From contig JAPWJW010000003.1 of assembly GCA_028283825.1 (NCBI GenBank), forward strand, positions 2,294,501 to 2,358,500: a stretch of 64,000 nucleotides of DNA, in the 5' to 3' direction. Numbering within the stretch: position 1 is the first letter of the stretch; every line of letters starts with the position of its first letter. The notes beneath the pieces are model-generated. The model did no database searches. It was not told the DNA's origin and worked only from the letters and a program-made list of their open reading frames with translations. Position numbers and translations under genes: made by a program. This DNA comes from Azospirillaceae bacterium (GTDB lineage Bacteria; Pseudomonadota; Alphaproteobacteria; Azospirillales; Azospirillaceae). Below are positions 41,419-49,797 of this stretch, in pieces.

Positions 41419-42230
41419 GGGGCGGGCACGCCTTGGCCCAGGGCGCCGGTCACGGCCACCAGGAACAGGATTTCCGACGCCTGCTCGGCGGCACCCAGCA
41501 CGTCGCCGGTCACGCCGCCCACTTGGCGGCGGGCCAGTTGCGCCACGACGATGGTGCCGCCGCCCGCCACCAGCAGGATGGCCAGGCGGGGCAAGCCGCC
41601 GTCCAGCGGCAGCTTCGCCAGGGTGGCGGCGGCCAGCATGAGGCCGGCCAGCAAGGCCGCCAGGGCGCGGGCGCTGTTGGGTTTGCCCACGCCGGCGCTG
41701 TGGCCCATCAGCCGCGCCTCGGGCATCAGCAGCTTCAGCCCCGGCAGGAAACACCGGGCATAGGCGTGGGCACCCATCAGGGCGGCGGCGACATGGTGGG
41801 GGCTGGAAATGGCGGCCAGCGCCAGGGTGCGGGCGGCGACGCTCAGCACCAGGGCCACGGCGCCATAGGTGCCGACCCGGCTGTCCTTCATGATGGACAG
41901 CTTGGTCTCGCGGTCACGTCCGCCGCCGAAACCATCGGCAACGTCGGCCAGCCCGTCCTCATGCAGCGCGCCGGTCAGCGCCATCAGCGCGCCCACTGTC
42001 AGCAGGCCGCTCAACAACGGCGGTACGCCCAGGCTGGACAGCGCCCAATAGACGCCGCCGCCGATGGCACCAATCAGTGTGCCGACGATGGGAAACCAGG
42101 TGAGCGCCCGGGAATTCAGGTCGGGCGGCCACTCACCACGCCAGCGCAACGGCAGGCGGGTCAAAAAGATCACGGCCGCTATGAATTCGGCGAAGACACC
42201 GCCCAGGCGCGGCCCCGTTGCATCAGTCAT
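41415..42230 (-). CDS. cobS: Adenosylcobinamide-GDP ribazoletransferase (cobalamin synthase)
   Basis: Joins adenosylcobinamide-GDP and alpha-ribazole; an inner-membrane enzyme of 271 aa with about six helices. Family motifs: FIAAVIFLTRLPLRW near the N-terminus, WFPIVGTLIGAIGG, ALHEDGLADVADGFGGGRDRETKLSIMKDSRVGTYGAVALV with the Asp-rich active site. It diverges from cobT, with 110 nt between their starts. Confidence 0.95.
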   Translation of the reverse strand: MTDATGPRLGGVFAEFIAAVIFLTRLPLRWRGEWPPDLNSRALTWFPIVGTLIGAIGGGVYWALSSLGVPPLLSGLLTVGALMALTGALHEDGLADVADGFGGGRDRETKLSIMKDSRVGTYGAVALVLSVAARTLALAAISSPHHVAAALMGAHAYARCFLPGLKLLMPEARLMGHSAGVGKPNSARALAALLAGLMLAAATLAKLPLDGGLPRLAILLVAGGGTIVVAQLARRQVGGVTGDVLGAAEQASEILFLVAVTGALGQGVPAP

Positions 42231-42340
42231 GGTTCCGGTATACGGGAAGTCCTGTCCACCCGCCAGCGCCACTCCGGCACCTTACGGCGGGACCTATCCT
42301 GATACGCGCGGCCCCCGCGCCCACCATCGGTCGGAACATC

Positions 42341-43384
42341 ATGAGCGACACCCTCACCTTCGACGAAATCCGCCGCCTGCTGGCCGACTTGCCGGGTCCG
42401 GACCTGGAGGCCGCCACCGCCGTCATGCAGCGCGAGGTGCAGTTGACCAAGCCGCGCGGCGCGCTGGGCCGGCTGGAGTCCTTGAGCGAATGGCTGGCCA
42501 CCTGGCAGGGCCGCACCCCGCCCCGGGTGCAGCATCCGCGCGTGGCGGTGTTCGCCGGTAACCACGGCGTGGCGGCGTTGGGTGTCTCCGCCTATCCGGC
42601 GGCGGTGACGGCGCAGATGGTGCAGAACTTTACCCAGGGCGGTGCCGCGGTGAACCAGTTGTGCGGCCAGGCCGATGCCGACCTGCGCGTCTATGAACTG
42701 GATCTGGACAACCCCACCGCCGACTTCACCCATGGCCCCGCCATGAGCGAGGACGCCTGCGCCCGGGCCATGGCCTATGGCATGATGGCGGTGGAAACCG
42801 GCATCGACGTGCTGTGCCTGGGGGAAATGGGCATCGGCAACTCCACCTCGGCCGCCGCCCTGTGCATGGGCCTGTTCGGCGGCACGGCTGAGGAATGGGT
42901 GGGCCCCGGCACCGGCCTGGACGCCGACGGCATGGCGCGCAAGGCGGCGGTGGTCGCCGCGGGCGTGGCCGCCAACGCCGACCTGCTGTCCGATCCCTTC
43001 CAGGTGCTGCGCGCCTTGGGCGGGTATGAGCTGGCGGCCATCGTCGGCGCCATCATGGCAGCCCGCATGGCGCGCACGCCGGTGGTGCTGGACGGCTACG
43101 CCTGCACCGCCGCCGCCGCCGTGCTGTTCAAGGCCGATCCCCGCGCCCTGGACCATTGCATCGTCGGCCATCTGTCGGCCGAGCCGGCGCACCGCCGCCT
43201 GCTGGACCGGATCGGCCAGGAACCGCTGCTGTCCCTGGGCATGCGCCTGGGCGAAGGCTCGGGTGCCGCCCTGGCCCTGCCCATCCTGCAGGCCGCCGTC
43301 GCCTGTCACACCGGCATGTCCACCTTCGCCGAGGCCGGCGTCGCCACCAAGAGCGCCGTCCCGGAAGGCCGCTCGACGCACTGA
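42341..43384 (+). CDS. cobT: Nicotinate-nucleotide--dimethylbenzimidazole phosphoribosyltransferase
   Basis: Makes alpha-ribazole 5'-phosphate from DMB and nicotinate mononucleotide; 347 aa. Motifs: QLTKPRGALGRLESL, VAVFAGNHGVAALGVSAYP, LGEMGIGNSTSAAAL, PVVLDGYACTAAA, and MRLGEGSGAALALPILQAA with the catalytic Glu. There is no room for a cobalamin riboswitch in the 110-nt divergent gap to cobS. Confidence 0.96.
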   Translation: MSDTLTFDEIRRLLADLPGPDLEAATAVMQREVQLTKPRGALGRLESLSEWLATWQGRTPPRVQHPRVAVFAGNHGVAALGVSAYPAAVTAQMVQNFTQGGAAVNQLCGQADADLRVYELDLDNPTADFTHGPAMSEDACARAMAYGMMAVETGIDVLCLGEMGIGNSTSAAALCMGLFGGTAEEWVGPGTGLDADGMARKAAVVAAGVAANADLLSDPFQVLRALGGYELAAIVGAIMAARMARTPVVLDGYACTAAAAVLFKADPRALDHCIVGHLSAEPAHRRLLDRIGQEPLLSLGMRLGEGSGAALALPILQAAVACHTGMSTFAEAGVATKSAVPEGRSTH

Positions 43385-43425
43385 TGAAAAGGGCCGGGTC
43401 CCTCGAAGGACCCGGCCCTTTTCAT
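43384..43425 (+). terminator. Rho-independent terminator of cobT
   Basis: An 18-bp perfect stem (43384-43401 with 43408-43425; core GGGCCGGGTCC) and a 6-nt loop start at the last base of the stop codon. The right arm carries TTTT. Confidence 0.93.
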
Positions 43426-43444
43426 GTCGGGACTACCCCGAACC

Positions 43445-43547
43445 CTAGGCCCCGACCGGGGCCGCCGCAGAATTCCGGGGAGCGGCAGCGGACTGGAATT
43501 CGAGGATAGCCAAAGGCCCGGACGGGCCTGCCGGCGCCTGAGGAACC
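43445..43547 (-). repeat. Three-hairpin dispersed repeat, copy R9 (reverse)
   Basis: Minus strand: CCTCAGGCGCCGG, hairpin A (AGGCCCG, loop TC, CGGGCCT), linker TTGGCTATCCTCG, hairpin C (GAATTCC/GGAATTC), TGCGGC, hairpin D (GGCCCCG, loop GT, CGGGGCC), CTAGG. It lies between convergent cobT and the GntR gene. Confidence 0.9.
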
Positions 43548-43551
43548 GGCA

Positions 43552-44214
43552 TCAAGCCGCCTCTTGCTCTTCCAGCACGGCCACCAGTTCCTCCAGCGCG
43601 TGGGTCAGGTGGGTGCGCAGCATCTCCACCGCGTCCGCCGCCTTGCCGTCGCGGCACAGTGCCACCAGCGACTCGTGCTCCGCCATGGAGCGGTCGTGGA
43701 TGTCCGGCGTGATGGACAGGTGCAGTCGGACATAGCGGTCCAGGCTGTCGTGGATGCGCTTCACCATGTCCAGCATCACCGGCCGCTGGGCCGGTTCGTA
43801 CAGCGCCTCGTGCAACTGCCAGTTCAGGGCGCCCCAGCGGCTGGGCTCGGCCGTGTGCAAATCCTTCAGCACCTGTTCGGCCCGCTTGATGTGCTTGGTG
43901 GTCAGCTGCGGGATGGCGCGGCGCAGCAGGTCGATTTCCAGCAGCAGCCGGACCTCATAATATTCGCGCACCTGGGCGGGCGACAGCTGCGCCACCACCG
44001 ACCCCTTGTAGGGGATGGTGGCCACCAGGCCCTCCGCCTCCAGCTGTTGCAGCGCCTCGCGCACCGGGATGCGACTGACGCCCAGCTTCTGGGCGATCTC
44101 ATCCTGGCGCAGCTGGGCGCCCAGGGCGTATTCGCCGGAAAGGATCATCTGCCGCAAGGCGTCGACCACCTGGGCCGAAAGCGATTTCCGTTCGATCTTC
44201 GCGCGTGCAATCAT
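43552..44214 (-). CDS. GntR-family (FCD) transcriptional regulator of the hydroxyproline locus
   Basis: 220 aa. The winged helix-turn-helix is at about residues 8-75 (SLSAQVVDALRQMILSGEY, then LGVSRIPVREALQQLEAEGLV). The FCD ligand domain has the metal-ligand pattern (LNWQLHEALYEPA, MAEHESLVALCRDG). It diverges from the POT transporter gene. Three GGATA-N3-TATCC palindromes in this locus are its likely operators, and a pathway intermediate its likely inducer; both are inference. Confidence 0.9.
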   Translation of the reverse strand: MIARAKIERKSLSAQVVDALRQMILSGEYALGAQLRQDEIAQKLGVSRIPVREALQQLEAEGLVATIPYKGSVVAQLSPAQVREYYEVRLLLEIDLLRRAIPQLTTKHIKRAEQVLKDLHTAEPSRWGALNWQLHEALYEPAQRPVMLDMVKRIHDSLDRYVRLHLSITPDIHDRSMAEHESLVALCRDGKAADAVEMLRTHLTHALEELVAVLEEQEAA

Positions 44215-44472
44215 CTTGGTGGCTTCTTGACGGAATGCGGTTTTTGGAAAAGGCGGCCCGTTTTGTCCCCCGGTTTCCGCATCCTTGTTTTCATGGCGGA
44301 AGACGTGCAAGGGAACAATGATTTTGTCGTTACGCTAGACGGTTCGGGACGCGCGCGCCATGGGCTGTTGGTGCATGGCCCGGTCTATTTCCCGTTCAGC
44401 CTCAAGCCATAACGATGTCACCCCTCCCCCTGGCCTTCCCGCCGATGGCGGCGGCCTTGCGGCGGCGCTAAG

Positions 44473-44501
44473 CTTGACAGTTTGGATATCGTATCCGATA
44501 T
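44473..44501 (+). promoter_or_regulatory. Sigma-70 promoter with GntR operator, transporter gene
   Basis: TTGACA (44473-44478), a 17-nt spacer, and GATATG (44496-44501). The spacer contains the palindrome GGATA-TCG-TATCC (44483-44495), so a bound repressor would block polymerase. An outer GACAG/CTGTC pair also brackets it. Confidence 0.85.
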
Positions 44502-44589
44502 GCTGTCATCCTGCCAATAAGGGCTGCCAACTATCCCGTCGCCCCCCGGGGCGGTTCGTGGGACAAGCCTGGTAACGATCAAGCAGGGA

Positions 44590-46332
44590 ATGGGCGACAG
44601 CATGCGGGCGACGACGGCGGCGGTTGACGTGGGAAGCGAAACCTCGGGGGCCGAGGATCGCGGCGGCCATCCGCCCGGGCTCTATCTGCTGTTCGCCGTG
44701 GAGTTTTGGGAACGGTTCTCCTACTACGGCCTGCAATCCATCCTGATCTTCTTCCTGCTGTGGCACCTGTCGCTGGACAAGGTGTCGGCGTATGCGGAGT
44801 TGGGGGCCTTCGGCGTCCTGGTCTACATGTGCCCGGTGGTGGGCGGTTTCCTGGCCGACCGGCTGGTGGGGGCGCGCCACGCCGTGCGCGCCGGGGCCGT
44901 GCTGCTGATGCTGGGCCACGGCCTGATGGCCTGGCAGCCGGCGCAGACGGTGGAACGCCTGGTGACGCCCGAGGCGACCTACGACCTGAAGCGCCCCATC
45001 CTCTATCCCGCGGAGGGGGAGGACGGCGCCCGCCAGGTGGTGGTGAACGGCACGGCCCAGGTGATCACCGGCCTGGCCTCGGTCGCCGGCGGTGATCCGG
45101 ACGCCCGCGCGCTGACCTATGTCGGTCCCGACGGGGCGTCCATCACCCTGCAAGGCCGGCTGGAAAAGACGCCGGACGGCGCGGGGCTCCGGCTGTTCTA
45201 CCTGGCGCTGGCCCTGATCGCCGCCGGTGTCGGCCTGCTGAAGCCCAATATTTCCGCCCTGGTCGGCCGGTTGTACGGCCAGCGCCATGCCGCGCGCGAC
45301 CGGGGCTTCCTGATCTTCTACCTGGGGATCAACGCCGGCGGCCTGATGGGCAGCATCGTCTGCGGCTGGCTGGGCGCCGCCCTCGGCTGGGAATGGGGCT
45401 TCGGCGCCGCCGGCATCGGCATGGCCGTGGCGCTGGCCACCTTCACCCTGGGCCGCCGCCTGCTGCCGCCGGAGCTGGCGGCGGCGGAGGGCGGGCCCGT
45501 GGCGGCCGCCAGCGCCGGCGGTGCGGTATGGGCGCTGGTGGCCGGCCTGGGCGTGGCGCTGGCCTGCTGGCTGGTGGTGGACCACCCGGTGGTGGTGGGC
45601 CATGTGCTGGACGCCTGCGCCGTGGCCGGCCTGGCGGCGGTGTTCTACTTCGCCCGCAAGCTGGACGGGCGTCAGCGCCGCCACCTGGCGCTGCTCCTCC
45701 TGCTGATGCTGGTGTCCGTCTTGTACTGGACGCTGTTCTACCAGGGGCCGGCCTCGCTGAACGTTTTCGCCGCCGAATGGACCGACCGCCACATCGGCCC
45801 GGTGCTGGTGCCGGCCCCCGTGCTGCAATTCCCGGACAAGGCCTTCGTCATCCTGCTGGCCCTGCCGCTGGCCGCCGTGTGGCGCTGGCTGGACGGGCGG
45901 CGGCGCGACCCCGGCCCGGTGATGAAGTTCTGCCTGGGCGTGCTGTTCGTGGGCCTGGGTTTCCTGGCGCTGGCCTTCGGGATCGAGGTGACGCCCGCCG
46001 GTTTGCGGGTGGGCGTCACCTGGCTGCTGACCCTGTACCTGCTGCAGGAGGTGGGGGAGCTGTGCCTGTCGCCCACCGGCCTGTCGGCCATCACCCGGCT
46101 GTCGCCGCCGGCCATCACCAGCCTGCTGGTGGGCCTGTGGTTCCTGTCCACCGCTTACGGCCAGCGGCTCAGCGCCCTGCTGGCCCAGGCGACGGTGGTT
46201 GACAGCGGCCTGCCGGCGGCGGCGCAATTGGCCTCATACCAGGCGGTGTACCTGAAGGCGGGCCTGTGGTCCTGTGCCGTGGCCCTGCTGCTGATGCTAG
46301 CCGTGCCTTTGCTGCGCCGCCTGAACGATTAA
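44590..46332 (+). CDS. POT-family proton-coupled oligopeptide transporter (1)
   Basis: 580 aa, an MFS-fold inner-membrane importer of di- and tripeptides. The proton-coupling motif EFWERFSYYGLQSIL (ExxER) is in TM1. Further family signatures are FGVLVYMCPVVGGFLADRLVG and LFYLALALIAAGVGLLKPNISALVGRLY, then FYLGINAGGLMGS. An extra periplasmic/loop domain of about 70 residues after TM4 is typical of the longer bacterial POTs. First structural gene of the locus, so hydroxyproline-containing peptides are a plausible substrate. ATG at 44602 is an alternative start. Confidence 0.88.
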   Translation: MGDSMRATTAAVDVGSETSGAEDRGGHPPGLYLLFAVEFWERFSYYGLQSILIFFLLWHLSLDKVSAYAELGAFGVLVYMCPVVGGFLADRLVGARHAVRAGAVLLMLGHGLMAWQPAQTVERLVTPEATYDLKRPILYPAEGEDGARQVVVNGTAQVITGLASVAGGDPDARALTYVGPDGASITLQGRLEKTPDGAGLRLFYLALALIAAGVGLLKPNISALVGRLYGQRHAARDRGFLIFYLGINAGGLMGSIVCGWLGAALGWEWGFGAAGIGMAVALATFTLGRRLLPPELAAAEGGPVAAASAGGAVWALVAGLGVALACWLVVDHPVVVGHVLDACAVAGLAAVFYFARKLDGRQRRHLALLLLLMLVSVLYWTLFYQGPASLNVFAAEWTDRHIGPVLVPAPVLQFPDKAFVILLALPLAAVWRWLDGRRRDPGPVMKFCLGVLFVGLGFLALAFGIEVTPAGLRVGVTWLLTLYLLQEVGELCLSPTGLSAITRLSPPAITSLLVGLWFLSTAYGQRLSALLAQATVVDSGLPAAAQLASYQAVYLKAGLWSCAVALLLMLAVPLLRRLND

Positions 46333-46371
46333 ACGACCATTTTCCGACGATTAAATGTGGGTTTTCGAATC

Positions 46372-47589
46372 ATGACCAAGGGTGTAGGGGGGCTGTCCGC
46401 CCCGGCGGTGCTGTCGACCTTGAAATCCCGCCGGGCGGCGGTGCAACCCATCACGGCCGATGAGTATCGCGGCCGGATCGAGGCCGTGCGGCGCCACATG
46501 GCGGCGCGCAAGATCGACGCCCTGTTGCTGCCGGCCTCCAGCAACCTGCTGTACTTCACGGGCCTCGACTGGCACGCCAGCGAGCGGCTGACGGCGGCCC
46601 TGATCCTGAAGGACGGCGACCCCGTCTACGTCTGCCCGGGGTTTGAGGAGCCCAAGCTGCGCGGCCACCTCAGCCTCGGCGACCGGGTTCTGACCTGGCA
46701 GGAGGACGAGAGCGCCTACGCCCTGGTGGCCGACCTGGTGCGCGACCAGTCGGGCGGCAGTGCCACCGTGGCGGTCGACGCCCTGGGCTATGCCGGGGTG
46801 TTCTTCGACTTGGGCGCCGCCCTGCCGCAGGCGACCCTGGTGGACGCCCGCGGCGTGACGGAGGCCTGCCGGCGGGTGAAGTCGGCGCATGAGATCGCCC
46901 TGCTGTCGCATGCCAAGGCCATCACGCTGGAGGTCCACCGCCTGGCCGCCGGCATCCTGCGCCCCGGTATCACCCCGGCGGAGGTCATCACCTTCATCGA
47001 CCAGGCGCACCGCGCCATGGGGGCGGACGGCGGCAACACCTTCTGCGCCGTGCAGTTCGGCGAGGCCACGGCCTATCCCCACGGCGCGCCGGGCGAGTGG
47101 TTCCTGAAGGAGGGCGATCCCGTCCTGATCGACACCGGCTGCGCCATCGAGGGCTACAAGTCCGACATCACCCGCTGCTACAGCTTCGGCCACCCCACGG
47201 CCGAATACCGCCGGGTGTGGGAGGATGAGCGCGACGCCCAGATGGCGGCCTTCAACGCCGCCCGGATCGGTGCCACCTGCGAATCGGTGGACATCGCTGC
47301 CCGGTCCCTGCTGGAGGCGCGCGGCTACGGCCCCGGCTACCAGGTCCCCGGCTGCCCCCACCGCACCGGCCACGGCGTCGGCCTGGACCTGCACGAACCC
47401 GCCTACATCGTCGGCGGCAACAAGCAGCCGCTGGAGGCCGGCCTGTGCTTCAGCGTGGAGCCCATGCTGTGCCTCTACGGCAAGTTCGGCGTCCGCTTCG
47501 AGGACCACGTCCACATGACCGAGGACGGCCCGCGCTGGTTCACCACCCCGCCGACCGACATCGACAACCCGTTCGCGCTTCACCACTGA
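46372..47589 (+). CDS. M24-family Xaa-Pro aminopeptidase/dipeptidase
   Basis: 405 aa, cytoplasmic. After a creatinase-type N-terminal domain comes the pita-bread fold with metal ligands in VLIDTGCAIEGYKSDITRCYSFG (two Asp), HRTGHGVGLDLHEPAYI (His), CFSVEPMLCLYG (Glu) and VRFEDHVHMTEDG (Glu). This family cuts bonds next to proline and hydroxyproline, which fits release of Hyp from imported peptides. It begins 39 nt after the transporter. Confidence 0.9.
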   Translation: MTKGVGGLSAPAVLSTLKSRRAAVQPITADEYRGRIEAVRRHMAARKIDALLLPASSNLLYFTGLDWHASERLTAALILKDGDPVYVCPGFEEPKLRGHLSLGDRVLTWQEDESAYALVADLVRDQSGGSATVAVDALGYAGVFFDLGAALPQATLVDARGVTEACRRVKSAHEIALLSHAKAITLEVHRLAAGILRPGITPAEVITFIDQAHRAMGADGGNTFCAVQFGEATAYPHGAPGEWFLKEGDPVLIDTGCAIEGYKSDITRCYSFGHPTAEYRRVWEDERDAQMAAFNAARIGATCESVDIAARSLLEARGYGPGYQVPGCPHRTGHGVGLDLHEPAYIVGGNKQPLEAGLCFSVEPMLCLYGKFGVRFEDHVHMTEDGPRWFTTPPTDIDNPFALHH

Positions 47590-47603
47590 GCGCACATGAA
47601 AAC

Positions 47604-47627
47604 GGGGCCGGTCGTGAGACCGGCCCC
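47604..47627. terminator. Terminator hairpin between convergent genes
   Basis: GGGGCCGGTC, loop GTGA, GACCGGCCCC, placed between the Xaa-Pro peptidase and epimerase stops. Confidence 0.8.
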
Positions 47628-47650
47628 GAAGCATTTACAGGCGCGTCGTG

Positions 47651-48697
47651 TCAGACCTGGAAGCCACGCCAGAACGGATCCTGGGTGGGGTCCACGAAAA
47701 TGGTGTTGAGGCCGGTCTGCACGGCCCAGCCCTTGATGGACGGGCGGATGCTGTCGAACTCGCCCAGCTTGCCGGCACTTTCCACCCGGCCTTCGAACAG
47801 GCTGCCGATGATGCTCTCATGCACGAAGCTCTGGCCGACGGCCAGCTTGCCCTGCGCCGCCAGGTGGGCCATGCGGGCCGAGGTGCCGGTGCCGCAGGGG
47901 GAACGGTCGATGGCGCGGTCGCCGTAGAACACGGCGTTGCGGCCGTGGGCGTCGGGATGCTTGGGCTTATCCACCCACATCACGTGGCTCAGGCCCCGGA
48001 TGGTGTCGTTCAGGGGGTGGACGGGGGTGATCTTGTCGCGCACCAGCTGGCGCACCAGGCCGCTGAAATGCACGATCTTCTGCGAACCCAGATCGTCGAT
48101 GCCCTTGTAGGCGCCCTGCGGTTCGATGATGCCGTAGAAGTTGCCGCCATAGCTGATGTCCAGCGTGATGGGGCCCAGTTCCGGCACCTCGATGGTGATG
48201 CCGCGGGTGTGGAGGAAGCTGTCGATGTTGAACAGCCGCACCCAGGCGACCTTGCCGGCCGCCATCTCATATTCCACGCCGATCTGGCCGGCGGGCACGT
48301 CCAGCACCAGCTTGCCGGGGGTGCGGGGGCGGATCAGGCCGTGTTCCAGCGCGAAGGTCACCATGCCGATGGTACCGTGGCCGCACATGGGCAGGCAGCC
48401 CGAGGTCTCGATGAACAGGATGGAGGCGTCGGCCTCCGGGCTGCACGGCGGATAGACGAATCCACCGGACATCATGTCGTGGCCACGCGGCTCAAAGCAC
48501 AGCGCGGTGCGGATCCAGTCGAAGCGCGACAGGAAGTCCTGGCGCTTCTCGCTCATGGTGGCGCCCGCCAGGGGCGGATGGCCGCCCATGACCAGGCGCA
48601 CCGGGTTGCCGCAGGTGTGCCCGTCGATGCAGGGGAAGGTCTGGCGGCCGGTCGGCAGCACAAGGTCGCCGGTCGGGTGGCTGGGGGTGGTGGTCAT
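47651..48697 (-). CDS. 4-hydroxyproline 2-epimerase (proline racemase family)
   Basis: Converts trans-4-hydroxy-L-proline to cis-4-hydroxy-D-proline; 348 aa. Both catalytic cysteines are present, in LPMCGHGTIGMVTFAL and in RSPCGTGTSARMAHL, so it is an epimerase or racemase and not the Thr-containing 3-hydroxyproline dehydratase. Flanking genes for D-Hyp dehydrogenase and pyrroline-4-hydroxy-2-carboxylate deaminase make Hyp the substrate. It is followed on the same strand as the upstream DHDPS-type gene after about 100 nt. Confidence 0.92.
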   Translation of the reverse strand: MTTTPSHPTGDLVLPTGRQTFPCIDGHTCGNPVRLVMGGHPPLAGATMSEKRQDFLSRFDWIRTALCFEPRGHDMMSGGFVYPPCSPEADASILFIETSGCLPMCGHGTIGMVTFALEHGLIRPRTPGKLVLDVPAGQIGVEYEMAAGKVAWVRLFNIDSFLHTRGITIEVPELGPITLDISYGGNFYGIIEPQGAYKGIDDLGSQKIVHFSGLVRQLVRDKITPVHPLNDTIRGLSHVMWVDKPKHPDAHGRNAVFYGDRAIDRSPCGTGTSARMAHLAAQGKLAVGQSFVHESIIGSLFEGRVESAGKLGEFDSIRPSIKGWAVQTGLNTIFVDPTQDPFWRGFQV

Positions 48698-48799
48698 GGG
48701 ATCAGGCCTTCCAGGCAGACGGGAACGTTACTTCGTCAAGGATATGGGCGGGAACCGGCGGAACCGCGACTGGGAATTCCGCCGGCGCCCCTACTTACT

Positions 48800-49702
48800 T
48801 TACAGAGCCGGACGAGTCGCGGCGGCCTTTTCCACGGCGGCGATGACGTCGGCGCGGACCTGGCCTTCCAGCGGGTAGCGCGGCGGACGCACGCGCTCGG
48901 ACCCACGGCCCATCACCTGCTCGGCCAACTTGATGCTCTGCACCAGGTCGTGGCGGGCATCCAGGTGCAGCAGCGGCAGGAACCAGCGGTAGATGGCGCG
49001 GGCCTTGGCCAGGTCGCCGGCGATGACGGCGTCATAGATCGCCACCGACTCCTTGGGGAAGGCGTTGGTCAGGCCGGAGATCCAGCCCTTGGCGCCCAGC
49101 AGCAGGCCTTCCAGGGCCACGTCGTCCAAGCCGGCCAGCAGCAGCAGCTTCGACTCGTCGATGGCGTTGGCCAGGTCGGTGAAGCGGCGGGTGTCGGGGG
49201 CCGATTCCTTCAGCGCGACGATGGTCGGGATTTCCGCCAGGCGCTGCAGCAGGGGGATGCTGATGTCCACGCGGTAGGCCGGCGGGTTGTTGTACAGCAT
49301 GATCGGCAGGGGGGAGGCGGCGGCCACGGCGGAGAAGTGGCGGAACAGCTCTTCTTCCGTGGGCACGTACACCATGGCCGGCAGCACCATCAGGCCGTCG
49401 GCGCCGATCTCGGCGGCGTCGCGGGCATAGGCGGCGGCGCGCGGGGTGGTCAGTTCGGACACGCCGGTGATCACCGGAACCCGGCCGGCGACCACTTCCT
49501 TGGCGGCGGCCAGGACCTTGCGCTTCTCGTCGGGCTCAAGCGAGTTGTTCTCGCCCACCGTGCCCATCATGATGAGGCCGTGCACGCCGTCGCGGACCAG
49601 GCCGTCGATCACCCGCTGGGTTTCAGCGTAGTTGATGCTGAGGTCTTCGTTGAACTGCGTCGTCACCGCGGGGAACACGCCGCGCCAGTTGGGCAAGGAC
49701 AT
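48800..49702 (-). CDS. DHDPS-family lyase, probable pyrroline-4-hydroxy-2-carboxylate deaminase
   Basis: 300 aa TIM barrel. The Schiff-base Lys is in IVALKESAPDTRRF, the family Tyr in IMLYNNPPAYRVDI, and the substrate loop in IMMGTVGENNSLEPDE. In Hyp catabolism the DHDPS-family enzyme converts the dehydrogenase product to alpha-ketoglutarate semialdehyde; position next to the epimerase and dehydrogenase supports this over lysine synthesis. It diverges from the dehydrogenase gene. Confidence 0.88.
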   Translation of the reverse strand: MSLPNWRGVFPAVTTQFNEDLSINYAETQRVIDGLVRDGVHGLIMMGTVGENNSLEPDEKRKVLAAAKEVVAGRVPVITGVSELTTPRAAAYARDAAEIGADGLMVLPAMVYVPTEEELFRHFSAVAAASPLPIMLYNNPPAYRVDISIPLLQRLAEIPTIVALKESAPDTRRFTDLANAIDESKLLLLAGLDDVALEGLLLGAKGWISGLTNAFPKESVAIYDAVIAGDLAKARAIYRWFLPLLHLDARHDLVQSIKLAEQVMGRGSERVRPPRYPLEGQVRADVIAAVEKAAATRPAL

Positions 49703-49759
49703 CTCTCAAAACCTTTCACAGTCGCATACACGCTTGTCGGCAAGCGTTCAGGTGGATAC

Positions 49760-49779
49760 TATAATGGGATATTGTATCC
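49760..49779 (+). promoter_or_regulatory. Promoter -10 and GntR operator between divergent Hyp genes
   Basis: A perfect TATAAT (49760-49765) is followed at once by the palindrome GGATA-TTG-TATCC (49767-49779). The operator would cover the start site of the dehydrogenase gene and could also affect the divergent lyase gene. The ribosome binding site AGGGA follows before the ATG at 49798. Confidence 0.85.
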
Positions 49780-49797
49780 AATCAAGGGACTCAACGC

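Noticed and set aside
42231-42340. Cobalamin riboswitch between cobS and cobT
   Set aside because: Only 110 nt, too short for the full fold; GCCACT occurs but no supporting helices were found on either strand.
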